Made by a program: the position numbers and the translations under genes. Shown one piece after another: positions 52,907 to 62,131 of a DNA stretch of 64,000 nucleotides (position 1 is the stretch's first letter; each line of letters opens with the position of its first letter). Source of the stretch: Microbacterium sp. SYP-A9085 (GTDB lineage Bacteria > Actinomycetota > Actinomycetes > Actinomycetales > Microbacteriaceae); the NCBI RefSeq assembly GCF_009649635.1, contig NZ_WJII01000001.1:806001-870000 (forward strand), read 5' to 3'. Below the pieces are notes generated by a model. The model did no database searches. It saw only the letters and a list, made by a program, of their open reading frames with translations, and had not been told where the DNA came from.

Positions 52907-53494
52907 TCAGATCGCCTCCTTGAGGACCGTCAGCCCCGCGATCACGCGGTGCTGGAAGTGGGTGAACGCGACCAGCTGCGAGACGGTGACCACGCCGTCG
53001 GGCGTCCAGCCGGCGTCCAGCAGCGCCTGCAGCGCGTCCGGGCTCGCGTCCCGCGGCCGATACGTGAGCAGGTGCGCATGCTCGAGCGCCGCGGCCAGCC
53101 GCTCTCCGACAGCGGCGCGGAGCGCAAGGGAGGCGGTGAACTGCAGACCGTCCTCGTCCTCGACGCTGAGCGGACCGGCAGGGTACGCCCCGTGCGGGCC
53201 CGTCGTGGTCGCCGTCGGCAGCGCTGCATCGAGGGCCGTCACGATGGCCGGATCGAGGCCGGCCAGCACGTCACGATAGTGGGCGGTCAGCGCGGTCGCA
53301 TAGCTGAGGGCGGCGACCCAGTACCCGATCGCGGCGCGCTCGACCGCGCTGGCCCTGTCCAGGTCGGTGGGCGCGGTGATCAGCGCGTCGTACGTGGCCT
53401 GCGCGTCGCTGCGGGCCACGGGCCGCCGCGCGCGCAGCGCGTCGAGCGGACTGCCGGCCGGGATGTCCACGAGGGCGTCGATCAGGTCAGACAC
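52907..53494 (-). CDS. CMD-domain protein (Avi_7170-like)
   Basis: A 195-residue carboxymuconolactone-decarboxylase-fold protein: ERAAIGYWVAALSYATALTAHY and DALLDAGWTP-like and VAFTHFQHRVIAGL segments are typical. The active-site Cys pair of AhpD is absent, so it is probably a non-redox partner of the next gene. Overlaps the luciferase-like gene by eight bases. Confidence 0.82.
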   Translation of the reverse strand: MSDLIDALVDIPAGSPLDALRARRPVARSDAQATYDALITAPTDLDRASAVERAAIGYWVAALSYATALTAHYRDVLAGLDPAIVTALDAALPTATTTGPHGAYPAGPLSVEDEDGLQFTASLALRAAVGERLAAALEHAHLLTYRPRDASPDALQALLDAGWTPDGVVTVSQLVAFTHFQHRVIAGLTVLKEAI

Positions 53495-54518
53495 GACTGG
53501 CCTCCAGGACGTCGGCCCGGCTCCAGCCGAGGGCGGGTGCGACCTCTGCGGCGATCAGCTCCAGCGAGCGCAGCAGAAGTTCGTGCGGGGGATCGACCGG
53601 ATGGGTCTGGAACACGACGTCGGTCGCCGCGCGCAGGACGTGGTCCTCGGCGAGCTCGGCGACCACCTGCTCGGGGGTGCCGACATGCAGGTCGAGCAGG
53701 GCGCTCAGCTCGCGCGGGCCGGCACCGGCCGGGATCTCGATCCCCAGGGCCCGCGCGGCCGGCAGGGACCGCTGGATGCCGCGAGCGCGCAGCCGCTCGG
53801 CGGTGGCCTCGTCGTCGACGACGACGAGGTTACGCGACGCGAACACGCGGGCGGGCACGCCCGCCGGCAGGTTCTCGCGGTAGGCGTCGACGACCGTGCG
53901 CTGCGTGTCCGCGAGCGCCGAGAAGCCGGTGCCGGCCGTGTGCGGCTGCGTCTTGGACAGCATCAGCCCGAATCCGGCCGCGCCGATGCGCGCCGCTCCC
54001 CCGGCCGAGAACGTCGCCTGCCAGATCGTGTCGAGCAGTCCCCCCGCGGCCGGGTAGAGCGCCCCGCCGTCGTCGGTGAGGATGTCGCCGCGCAGCGCCG
54101 TGACGAGCTGATCGAGATGCCCGGCGAAGATCTCCGGGCGGTGCTTGGGGTCGTGCCCGAACGGTGGGAAGGAACTGGGTGTGCCGCCGCTGCCGACACC
54201 GAGCTCGAAGCGGCCGCCGGAGAGCGCGGACAGGACCGCGGCATCCTCCGCCACCCGCAGCGGGGCCTCCAACGGAAGCGTGACGATGCTCGTGCCGAGC
54301 ACTATGCGCGAGGTCTGCGCCGCGGCGTACGCCAGCAGCACGAACGGCGATGGCAGGCCGCCTTCGTCCTCGTGGAAATGGTGCTGAGCGACCCAGGCGG
54401 TGTCGAACCCGGCCGCTTCGGCCGCCGTGATCTGCTCGAGCGCGAGCCGGTAGCGCTCACCGGCAGGGGCCTCGTCGAGGACCCTGGTGAAGAATCCCAA
54501 TCGTCGTTGTGTCGTCAT
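53487..54518 (-). CDS. FMN-dependent luciferase-like monooxygenase (KPN_01858-like)
   Basis: A 343-residue bacterial luciferase-family monooxygenase. GFFTRVLDEAPAGERYRLALE at the start (read in parts), DTAWVAQHHFHEDEGGLPSP and GVGSGGTPSSFPPFGHDP near 110 fit the group. It uses reduced flavin and oxygen; the substrate is unknown. Always found with the two CMD proteins downstream. Three bases from the ABC ATPase gene, so monooxygenation and uptake appear linked. Confidence 0.87.
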   Translation of the reverse strand: MTTQRRLGFFTRVLDEAPAGERYRLALEQITAAEAAGFDTAWVAQHHFHEDEGGLPSPFVLLAYAAAQTSRIVLGTSIVTLPLEAPLRVAEDAAVLSALSGGRFELGVGSGGTPSSFPPFGHDPKHRPEIFAGHLDQLVTALRGDILTDDGGALYPAAGGLLDTIWQATFSAGGAARIGAAGFGLMLSKTQPHTAGTGFSALADTQRTVVDAYRENLPAGVPARVFASRNLVVVDDEATAERLRARGIQRSLPAARALGIEIPAGAGPRELSALLDLHVGTPEQVVAELAEDHVLRAATDVVFQTHPVDPPHELLLRSLELIAAEVAPALGWSRADVLEASRV

Positions 54519-54521
54519 CGT

Positions 54522-55244
54522 TCAGCCGCTCTTTCCCAGGTACGCCTCTTGGATCCTCGGGTCGTCGAGGAGCTCTGGCGCAGAGCCTTCGACGACGATC
54601 TCACCGGTCGCGAGGACGTACCCTCGGCTCGCGATCGACAGGGCGAGCTCGGCCTGCTGCTCGACCAGGAGCACCGCGACCCCCAGTTCGGCGCCTATCC
54701 GGGCGATCTCGTCGAGCACCTTGTCGACGAGCTTCGGCGACAGGCCCATCGTGGGCTCGTCCATGCAGATGAGGCGCGGCCGGCTCATCAGCGCGCGGGC
54801 GAACGCGAGCATCTGCTGCTCGCCGCCCGACAGCGTCCCGGCCTCCTGCCGGCGCCGTTCGGCAAGCCGTGGGAAGTGGTCGCGCATGCGCTCGACGTCC
54901 TCGGCGATTCCGGCGCGGTCCCGGCGCGTGTGCGCGCCGGCGTAGAGGTTCTCGTCGACGGTCATCTGCGGGAACACCCGGCGGGCCTCGGGCACGCTGG
55001 CGATCCCGGCGCGGATGCGCGCGGCCGTCGGACGGTGGGTGAGGTCCGAGCCGGCGAACGTGATGGTGCCCGCCTTCACCCGGTTCAGCCCGAGGATCGT
55101 CTTCATCGTCGTCGACTTGCCCGACGCGTTGCCGCCCAGCAGCGAGACGATCTCGCCCTCGCCGACCTGGATCGTCACCCCGCGCAGTGCGTGGAACGGA
55201 CCGTAGTACACGTCGACGGCATCCACAGACAGCAGTGCGCTCAT
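54522..55244 (-). CDS. livF: Branched-chain-type ABC ATPase LivF
   Basis: A 240-residue ATPase with Walker A GGNASGKSTTMK, signature LSGGEQQMLAFARALM and Walker B LICMDEPTMGLSPKLVD, the LivF pattern. Walker A has an Asn-Ala variation (GGNASGKST) common in this family. Overlaps livG by four bases. Confidence 0.94.
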   Translation of the reverse strand: MSALLSVDAVDVYYGPFHALRGVTIQVGEGEIVSLLGGNASGKSTTMKTILGLNRVKAGTITFAGSDLTHRPTAARIRAGIASVPEARRVFPQMTVDENLYAGAHTRRDRAGIAEDVERMRDHFPRLAERRRQEAGTLSGGEQQMLAFARALMSRPRLICMDEPTMGLSPKLVDKVLDEIARIGAELGVAVLLVEQQAELALSIASRGYVLATGEIVVEGSAPELLDDPRIQEAYLGKSG

Positions 55245-56098
55245 CGTGCCTTCTCCTGGTCGAGACTGCGTCGCCGTCCCAGATACGCCTCGATCACCGC
55301 CGGGTCGTGGCGGACGGTCTGCGGGGTGCCTTCGGCGATGATGCGGCCGCCGTCCATCACGATGACCCGGTCCGACACCGTCATCACGAGGTCGAGCTTG
55401 TGCTCGACCAGCAGCATCGCCTGCCCCTGTGCCTTCAGCTCGAGCAGCTGCGCGAGTACCTCTGCCGTCTCCGACTGGTTCATCCCGGCCGTCGGCTCGT
55501 CGAGCACGAGCAGCTTCGGTGCGGGGGCGAGGGCGCGGGCGATCTCGGTGCGGCGCCGGTTGGCGTAACTGAGTGAGTAGGCGGGGTCATCGCGCCGGGA
55601 CCCGAGGCGTGATGCGAAGCGGTCGATCTCGGTCTCGACGACGGCGTCGATCTCGGCGCGCTCACGCCGGGCGGCGGGAGTGCCGACGATGGCGACGAAC
55701 AGCTCGGCCAGCAGCGGGATCCAGCGCAACAGGAAAAGGCGCGAGAGCCGACGGAACGGCCGGTGCGCGCGCAGCGTCGAGTGGATGCCGACCTCGATGT
55801 TGTCGGCGACCGACAGCGTCGCGAACACGCGGCCGTTCTGGAACGTGCGCGCGATGCCGTGCTCGGCGATCTCGACGCTGTGCGCACGGTCGATGCGTGC
55901 GCCGTCGAGGGTGATGGTGCCGCCGTCGGGGCGCAGCGTGCCGGTGACGAGGTTCAGCGTCGTGGTCTTGCCCGACCCGTTCGGGCCGATGATGGACACC
56001 ACTTCACCGGCGGACACGTGGAACGAGATCTCGTCGACGGCTCGAAGCCCCGCGAAGCGGCGTTCGAGGCCGGCCACCTGCAGCAGTGCGTCGCTCAT
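55241..56098 (-). CDS. livG: Branched-chain-type ABC ATPase LivG
   Basis: A 285-residue ATPase: Walker A GPNGSGKTTTLN, the extended LivG insert (about 95-150), signature LSYANRRRTEIARAL and Walker B LLVLDEPTAGMNQSE. The signature LSYAN replaces LSGGQ, as is usual for LivG. The start overlaps the end of the permease gene by ATGA. Confidence 0.93.
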   Translation of the reverse strand: MSDALLQVAGLERRFAGLRAVDEISFHVSAGEVVSIIGPNGSGKTTTLNLVTGTLRPDGGTITLDGARIDRAHSVEIAEHGIARTFQNGRVFATLSVADNIEVGIHSTLRAHRPFRRLSRLFLLRWIPLLAELFVAIVGTPAARRERAEIDAVVETEIDRFASRLGSRRDDPAYSLSYANRRRTEIARALAPAPKLLVLDEPTAGMNQSETAEVLAQLLELKAQGQAMLLVEHKLDLVMTVSDRVIVMDGGRIIAEGTPQTVRHDPAVIEAYLGRRRSLDQEKAR

Positions 56099-57897
56099 GA
56101 GTTCCTCACCAGGATCCCGCCCGGACGGAACCGCACGACGAGAATCAGCACCAGCCCGTACACGATGATCCGCCACTCGGGCGCGAACCGCAGCAGCTCC
56201 ATCGCCCCGATCAGGATGACCGAGCCGACCACCGCGCCGTACGGCAGGCCGACCCCGCCCAGGATCACGATCGTTACCACGAGCAGCGAGGTCAGCATCG
56301 TGAAGATCGTCGTGTCGATGTACGTGTATTGGTGCGCCAGCAGCGACCCGCCGATGCCGGCGAAGAACGCCGAGACCGCGAACGAGAGCGCCTTGTAGTC
56401 GCGCACGCGCACGCCCGAGGCGAGGGCGGCGACCTCGTCCGACCCGACCGAGGAAATGACCCGCCCGAGGTGCGATCGCCGCAGGCGCCCCATCACCAGG
56501 AGCGTGAGCAGCAGCACGACGAAGTCGATGAGGTAGTACGCGAGGGGCGTGTTCAGCGGGATGCCGGCGATCTGCGGGACCGGGATGTCGTAGACGGCAT
56601 TCGGGATGAGCAGCTGGATCACCGCGACGATCGCGATGCCCAGGCCCAGGGTGGCGATGGAGATGTAGTGCCCCTTCACGCCCCAGATCGGGGAGGCGAG
56701 CACGGAGGCGATGACCGCGGCGACCACGCCGGCCAGGGGCAGCGCGACCCAGAACGGGACGTGCGCGTGCACGCTCAGCAGCGCGGATGCGTACGCGCCG
56801 ATCGCGATGGGGCCCGCCTGGCCGAGGGCGAGCACGCCCGCCTGCCCCGCGGTGACGGTGAACCCGGCCGCGATGATCGCGTAGATGAGCACTTGCGTGC
56901 CGGTCGTGAGGATGTAATTGTCGGCCAGCAGCGGGATGACCGCGCCGCCCACGACGAGCCCGGCGATCCACATCCAGCGCGGGATCCGCAGCGGCCGGCC
57001 CTTCCCGAGGAACGTCCCGGTCAGCGGCTCGGTCGAGATCAGCGGCACCTTGCCGAGCAGGCCGCCCGGCCGCACGATCAGGACGACGATGAGGATCACG
57101 AACACGATGATCAGGCGGGCCGCGTCGCCGAACGCGTAGATGCCGAACGCCTCGAAGATGCCGAGCACGAATCCGCCGATGACGGCGCCGACCAGCGACC
57201 CGAGCCCGCCCAGGGTGGCGGCCACGAACGAGGTCAGGCCGATGTTCAGGCCGGATATCGGGTTGACCACCCCGACGTAGAGCGAGAAGAAGATGCCCGC
57301 GAGGCCCCCGAGGGCCGACGCGATCACGAACGACAGGTTCTGCACCGGCCCCACCGGGATGCCCATCTGCAGTGCCGCTTCCTGGTCCTGTGCGGTGGCG
57401 CGGATAGCGCGCCCGGTTCTGCCGTATTTCAGGAACAGGGACATCGCGATCATGACGGCGGCTGTCACTGCCAGCATCACGATGTCCGAGGTGCCCACGC
57501 GCATGTTCCCGATCTGCAGGTTCGACGTGGGCAGCACTTCGGGGAAGGGGCGGAACTGGGCCGTGAACGCGAGCTGCGAGAAGTTGTCGAGGATCTGCGA
57601 GACGGCGTACGTGGAGAGCATCGCCGCCAGCGGCAGGTACTTCGCCAGGGGCCGCACCACCGACACGTTGATGACGAGCCCCAGACCGGCGCACAGGATC
57701 AGCACGAGCGGCAACGCCGCCCAGAACGGCAGGGCGAGCTTCGCGACGAAGAACCACGACAGCATGGCGCCCAGGCCGAAGAACGAGAACTGGGCGAAGT
57801 TGACGACGTTCATGACGCCGAACACGAGGGAGATGCCGACCGCTCCGAGGGCGTAGACGTTGCCTCGGAGCAGGCCAGCGATCAGGGTGTCGAACAT
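56095..57897 (-). CDS. livHM: Fused branched-chain ABC permease (LivH-LivM)
   Basis: A 600-residue protein joining two permeases that are normally separate. Residues 1-290 match LivH (GISLVFGVMNVVNFAQFSFFG, AALGGLGSLVGAVIGG). Residues about 310-600 match LivM (AGQAGVLALGQAGPIAIGAYAS, GVRVRDYKALSFAVSAFFAG, VVTIVILGGVGLPYGAVVGS). The junction PRWMWIAGLVVGG is a normal membrane entry, so the fusion appears functional. Total of about 18 membrane segments. Confidence 0.93.
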   Translation of the reverse strand: MFDTLIAGLLRGNVYALGAVGISLVFGVMNVVNFAQFSFFGLGAMLSWFFVAKLALPFWAALPLVLILCAGLGLVINVSVVRPLAKYLPLAAMLSTYAVSQILDNFSQLAFTAQFRPFPEVLPTSNLQIGNMRVGTSDIVMLAVTAAVMIAMSLFLKYGRTGRAIRATAQDQEAALQMGIPVGPVQNLSFVIASALGGLAGIFFSLYVGVVNPISGLNIGLTSFVAATLGGLGSLVGAVIGGFVLGIFEAFGIYAFGDAARLIIVFVILIVVLIVRPGGLLGKVPLISTEPLTGTFLGKGRPLRIPRWMWIAGLVVGGAVIPLLADNYILTTGTQVLIYAIIAAGFTVTAGQAGVLALGQAGPIAIGAYASALLSVHAHVPFWVALPLAGVVAAVIASVLASPIWGVKGHYISIATLGLGIAIVAVIQLLIPNAVYDIPVPQIAGIPLNTPLAYYLIDFVVLLLTLLVMGRLRRSHLGRVISSVGSDEVAALASGVRVRDYKALSFAVSAFFAGIGGSLLAHQYTYIDTTIFTMLTSLLVVTIVILGGVGLPYGAVVGSVILIGAMELLRFAPEWRIIVYGLVLILVVRFRPGGILVRNS

Positions 57898-57921
57898 GAT
57901 GCACAGGTCGGCGACGACGGC

Positions 57922-59088
57922 TCAGCCGTTGTACGCCACCCACTTCCCGTCCTTCAGGATCGTCGGGGTGAACTGCGGGTTGAGGATGCGCCGGGTCGTG
58001 GGGTCGAACGTGACCGAGCCGTAGACGACGCTCGGGACGTCCTTGATCTCGCCGAAGCCCTTGAGGATGCCTTCTCGCGTCGTGCCGCCTGCCTTCGCCG
58101 CGGCGACCGCGATCTTCAGGGCGTCGTAGGCGCCGGCCTCGAAGTTCGTGACATCCGCGTCGTCCGGGTACTTCTGGGTGAACGCCTTCACGAACGCCTG
58201 CACGGCCGGGTCGGGGTTCGTCTGGACGAACTGCGCGCCGATGATCGAGCCTGCGGCGTCCGGGGTGCCGTCGAACGACTGCTCGTCCTGGCCGCCGTAG
58301 AAGGTGCCGTCGAAGCCGATAGCGCGCAGCTGCGTGACGAGCTTGGCCGCGTCGGGCCCGTAGCCGATGTGCACGAACGCTTCGGGGTGGCCCGCGACGG
58401 CCTTGGTCAGCGACGGCCGGTAGTCATCGGAGGTGGGGTCGACCGCCTCGGCGGCGGTGATCTTCAGGTCGACCTTGGCGGCTTCGGCCTTGAACGCCTG
58501 GTAGGCGGGAATGCCCCAGTCCGAGGTGTTCAGGTAGCTGACGCCGACGGAGTCGACCCCCTGCTTCTTGATGTAGTCGGCGGTCCACGTGTAGGTGTCG
58601 CTCGTGGTGGTCGAGCTCGACCACTGGTACTGGGTGCCCTTGTCGGTGAAGTCGGGATTCGAGTTGTTGAAGCCGTACTGCAGGAGCTTGCCGGCGGTGT
58701 AGATGGGGGAGGCGGGAATGGACGCGGCCGACGAGTAGTCGCCGAACACGAGGATGACCTCGGGGTCGTTCACGAACTTCTGCGCGACGGTCACCGACTG
58801 CTTGGGGTCGGACTGCGAGTCCTCGTACTTCAGGGCCACCGGGTGGCCGTCGATGCCGCCGGCGGCGTTGACCTGCTCGACGGCGAGGTCGAACGCCTGC
58901 TTGAACTGCTCGCCGTACTGCGCATACTGGCCGGTCTGGGCGGCGGACACGCCGAAGTACACCGTGCCGTCCGCCGGGTTCCCGCCGCCGGTCGCGTTCG
59001 CGTCGGCCAGACTGCACCCGGCCAGCGCCATGGCGGCGGCCGCCGCGACGGTGCTCGCGAGCAGTGTGCGTCGGATGATGCGGGACAT
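57922..59088 (-). CDS. livK: Branched-chain-type ABC substrate-binding lipoprotein
   Basis: A 388-residue receptor with lipobox MALAGC near residue 25, then VYFGVSAAQTGQYAQYGEQFKQAFDLAVEQVNAAGGIDGHP (read in parts) and VILVFGDYSSAASIPASPIY. It belongs to the Leu/Ile/Val, amide or urea receptor group. First gene of the operon, with GAAGGAG eight bases before the ATG. The linked monooxygenase suggests a ligand other than plain amino acids. Confidence 0.9.
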   Translation of the reverse strand: MSRIIRRTLLASTVAAAAAMALAGCSLADANATGGGNPADGTVYFGVSAAQTGQYAQYGEQFKQAFDLAVEQVNAAGGIDGHPVALKYEDSQSDPKQSVTVAQKFVNDPEVILVFGDYSSAASIPASPIYTAGKLLQYGFNNSNPDFTDKGTQYQWSSSTTTSDTYTWTADYIKKQGVDSVGVSYLNTSDWGIPAYQAFKAEAAKVDLKITAAEAVDPTSDDYRPSLTKAVAGHPEAFVHIGYGPDAAKLVTQLRAIGFDGTFYGGQDEQSFDGTPDAAGSIIGAQFVQTNPDPAVQAFVKAFTQKYPDDADVTNFEAGAYDALKIAVAAAKAGGTTREGILKGFGEIKDVPSVVYGSVTFDPTTRRILNPQFTPTILKDGKWVAYNG

Positions 59089-59250
59089 GAGTGGCTCCTT
59101 CACAGCGCCGGGTGGGGGTGCGCCGCGGCGCAGATCAGCGCCGGGCACTTGACACAGTGGCATCACCGGGCCGACGGCGCGTGTCATATGACGCCGTGCG
59201 ACGTCACATGACCGAATGCGACGATGCGAACGCCGCCGCCGCTGCTGACG

Positions 59251-59319
59251 GCGAGAGTGCATCTGACGGACGAGAGGGTGGGAAATACCCACGCCCTCGT
59301 CCGTCAGATGCACTCTCGC
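59251..59319 (+). repeat. Palindromic repeat family A, copy 4 (69 bp)
   Basis: A perfect 24-base stem opening GCGAGAGTGCATCTGAC, loop with inner stem GGGTGGGAAATACCCAC. It lies in the 279-base gap between the binding protein promoter and the 3' end of the MmyB-type regulator. Confidence 0.92.
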
Positions 59320-59367
59320 GGTCCCGGCTCGGCCAAGGGGCGACGGGCGGGATGCCGCGTCCCGGCG

Positions 59368-60132
59368 TCAGAGCGGGGTGTACAGCACGACCTGCAGATC
59401 GGGGCGGTCGGCGAAGCGCAGCTGCTGGTGCTCCAGGGTCACGCTCGACCCGTCGGGCAGGTGGAACACGCGCTCGCGGGACACGAACCCGCCGACGTCG
59501 AACGACTCCCACCCGGCGCGGAACTCCGGACTCGCCTCGCTCAGTGCCTGCACCAGCTGCGCCGTGGACGGGTCCGCGAGGCGCCCCGCCTCGGCGCGGA
59601 ACTCCGCGAGGAACCGGCGGGACGTGACATCCCAGTCGTCCAGCAGGTCCCGCACCGACGGGTCGGTGAACACGAGCCACAGCAGGTTGCGCTCCGCGGG
59701 GGCCGCCGCGGCGATGTGCGGGTACATCCGCTCGTACGCGGCGTTCCATCCCGCCATCCCCCAGTCCGGCGCGAGGGCGTACGCCGGATGGGGCAGCGCG
59801 TCCAGCAGCCGCTGCACATGCGCGGGTGCCGGCTCCACGTGCGCGGGCCCCGGCGGGGCGTAGCCGGCGAGCGAGAGGACGTACCGGCGCTCCGCGTCGG
59901 TCAGCCGCAGCGCGTCGGCAACAGCGGACAGCACCTGCCGGGAGGGGTGGATGTCGCGGCCCTGCTCGAGCCACGTGTACCACGTGATGCTCACCCCCGA
60001 CGAGACGGCGACCTCCTCGCGGCGCAGCCCCTCGCCGCGGGCGCGCGGCGGCAGCCCGGCGGCGGCGCGGTCCACGCGCTCGCGGCGCGAGCGGAGGAAG
60101 CTGCCGAGCTCGTGGCGGTGGGGATCGAACAC
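59368..60132 (-). CDS. XRE/MmyB-type transcriptional regulator
   Basis: A 254-residue regulator. The N-terminal helix-turn-helix domain (ELGSFLRSRRERV, GEGLRREEVAVSSGVSITWYTWLEQGRD, read in parts) is followed by the MmyB-like ligand domain (ALAPDWGMAGWNAAYERMYP and NLLWLVFTDPSVRDLLDDW). MmyB domains bind fatty-acid-like ligands in some relatives. TACCCT lies six bases ahead of the GTG (leaderless). It diverges from ilvD. Confidence 0.9.
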   Translation of the reverse strand: MFDPHRHELGSFLRSRRERVDRAAAGLPPRARGEGLRREEVAVSSGVSITWYTWLEQGRDIHPSRQVLSAVADALRLTDAERRYVLSLAGYAPPGPAHVEPAPAHVQRLLDALPHPAYALAPDWGMAGWNAAYERMYPHIAAAAPAERNLLWLVFTDPSVRDLLDDWDVTSRRFLAEFRAEAGRLADPSTAQLVQALSEASPEFRAGWESFDVGGFVSRERVFHLPDGSSVTLEHQQLRFADRPDLQVVLYTPL

Positions 60133-60142
60133 TCTCCCAGGG

Positions 60143-60159
60143 TAGTGCTGTCAGTACTA
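60143..60159 (+). promoter_or_regulatory. Palindromic operator between the MmyB regulator and ilvD
   Basis: TAGTGCTGTCAGTACTA is a 17-base near-palindrome (seven of eight pairs). It overlaps the first base pairs of the regulator's -10 (TACCCT, minus strand 60144-60139), which points to autorepression. The -10 of ilvD (CAGAAT) is 38 bases away. Confidence 0.65.
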
Positions 60160-60208
60160 GCACCAGCGCCGTCTGTCGCGGCATCCCACTACCACCCAGA
60201 ATCGGACC

Positions 60209-62131
60209 ATGCCCTCCCTGCGATCCCGCACCGTCACCCATGGCCGCAATATGGCCGGCGCCCGCGCGCTGATGCGCGCGTCCGGCGTCGACGCCGCCGA
60301 CTTCGGCAAGCCGATCATCGCCGTCGCGAACAGCTTCACCGAGTTCGTGCCCGGCCACACCCACCTGCAGCCGGTCGGCCGCATCGTGTGCGAGGCGATC
60401 CACCGCGCCGGCGGCATTGCCCGCGAGTTCAACACGATCGCCGTCGACGACGGCATCGCGATGGGCCACTCCGGGATGCTGTACTCGCTGCCCAGCCGCG
60501 ACCTGATCGCCGACTCCGTCGAGTACATGACGAACGCGCACCAGGCGGACGCGCTCGTGTGCATCTCGAACTGCGACAAGATCACGCCGGGGATGCTGCT
60601 GGCCGCGCTCCGGCTGAACATTCCCACCGTGTTCGTCTCCGGCGGGCCGATGGAGTCGGGCCGGGCGGTGCTGCAGGACGGCACGGTGCGCACCCTGGAT
60701 CTCGTGGACGCCATCAGCGAGGCGGTGAACGAGGGGGTGTCGGATGCCGACATGCTCCGCATCGAGGAGTCGGCGTGCCCGACGTGCGGGTCATGTTCGG
60801 GCATGTTCACCGCGAACTCGATGAACTGCCTCACCGAGGCGATCGGCCTGGCGCTGCCGGGCAATGGCTCGGTGCTGGCCACGCACACGGCCCGCCGCGC
60901 GCTGTACGAGCGCGCCGGCGAGGTCGTCGTCGACATCGCGCACCGCTACTACGACGATGACGACGCGTCGGTGCTGCCGCTGAGTATCGCCACGCCCGCC
61001 GCGTTCGGCAACGCCATGGCGCTGGACATCGCGATGGGCGGCTCGACGAACACGATCCTGCACCTGCTCGCCGCCGCACACGAGGCCGGCGTGGAGTTCG
61101 GCCTCGACGACATCGACGCGGTGTCGCGTCGCGTCCCGTGCCTGGCGAAGGTCGCCCCCAACATCGCCGAGAACCGCACGTACTACATGGAGGACGTGCA
61201 CCGGGCCGGCGGGGTCCCCGCGATCCTCGGTGAGCTGCGCCGCGGCGGCCTGCTCGACGAGGACGTGCACAGCATCCACGCGCCGTCATTGGGCGCGTGG
61301 CTGGACGCGTGGGACATCCGCGGCGGGTCGGTCTCGGACCAGGCCCGGGATGTCTGGTTCGCCGCCCCCGGCGGGGTGCGGTCGTCGACGGCGTTCTCGC
61401 AGTCGGAGCGCTGGCTCGCGCTGGATGAGGATGCCGCGGGCGGATGCATCCGCGACGTCGCGCATGCCTACTCGGTCGACGGGGGACTGGCGGTGCTGCG
61501 CGGCAACATCGCGCCGGACGGGGCCGTCGTGAAGACCGCCGGCGTCGACCCGTCGATTTGGACCTTCTCGGGCCCCGCGGTCGTGTGCGAATCGCAGGAT
61601 GAGGCCGTCGAGAAGATCCTGAACAAGCAGATCGCCGAAGGCGACGTGGTCGTCATCCGCTACGAGGGCCCGAAGGGCGGACCGGGGATGCAGGAGATGC
61701 TGTACCCGACGTCGTTCCTGAAGGGCCGCGGGCTCGGAAAGAAGTGCGCGCTGATCACCGACGGCCGCTTCTCCGGAGGCACGTCGGGACTGTCGATCGG
61801 GCATATCTCACCGGAGGCGGCCTCCGGCGGCGTGATAGCCCTCGTCGAGGACGGCGACACCATCTCGATCGACATCCCGACCCGGTCGCTGACCCTCGAC
61901 GTTCCCGCGGATGTGCTCGACGCGCGCCGCCGGGCGCTCCTGGCCGGCGGCGGCTATCGTCCCCGCACGCGCGTGCGTCACGTGTCGGCGGCGCTGCGGG
62001 CGTACGCCGTGATGGCGCAGTCCGCTGACAAGGGCGCGGTGCGGGACGTGGATGCCGTGGAGCGCGCGGTCGCGCGGGTCGCGGCCGACGATGCCCTCGC
62101 CGCCCAGGATGTCGCCGTCATGGGGCGCTGA
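60209..62131 (+). CDS. ilvD: Dihydroxy-acid dehydratase
   Basis: A 640-residue Fe-S dehydratase for valine, isoleucine and pantothenate synthesis. Cluster and catalytic residues: [12 protein letters not shown] (Cys122, Lys124), [16 protein letters not shown] near 190, [12 protein letters not shown] near 80 and [12 protein letters not shown]. It is the long, E. coli-like form. CAGAAT stands six bases before the ATG (leaderless). The upstream ilv genes are not in the window. Confidence 0.95.
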   Translation: MPSLRSRTVTHGRNMAGARALMRASGVDAADFGKPIIAVANSFTEFVPGHTHLQPVGRIVCEAIHRAGGIAREFNTIAVDDGIAMGHSGMLYSLPSRDLIADSVEYMTNAHQADALVCISNCDKITPGMLLAALRLNIPTVFVSGGPMESGRAVLQDGTVRTLDLVDAISEAVNEGVSDADMLRIEESACPTCGSCSGMFTANSMNCLTEAIGLALPGNGSVLATHTARRALYERAGEVVVDIAHRYYDDDDASVLPLSIATPAAFGNAMALDIAMGGSTNTILHLLAAAHEAGVEFGLDDIDAVSRRVPCLAKVAPNIAENRTYYMEDVHRAGGVPAILGELRRGGLLDEDVHSIHAPSLGAWLDAWDIRGGSVSDQARDVWFAAPGGVRSSTAFSQSERWLALDEDAAGGCIRDVAHAYSVDGGLAVLRGNIAPDGAVVKTAGVDPSIWTFSGPAVVCESQDEAVEKILNKQIAEGDVVVIRYEGPKGGPGMQEMLYPTSFLKGRGLGKKCALITDGRFSGGTSGLSIGHISPEAASGGVIALVEDGDTISIDIPTRSLTLDVPADVLDARRRALLAGGGYRPRTRVRHVSAALRAYAVMAQSADKGAVRDVDAVERAVARVAADDALAAQDVAVMGR

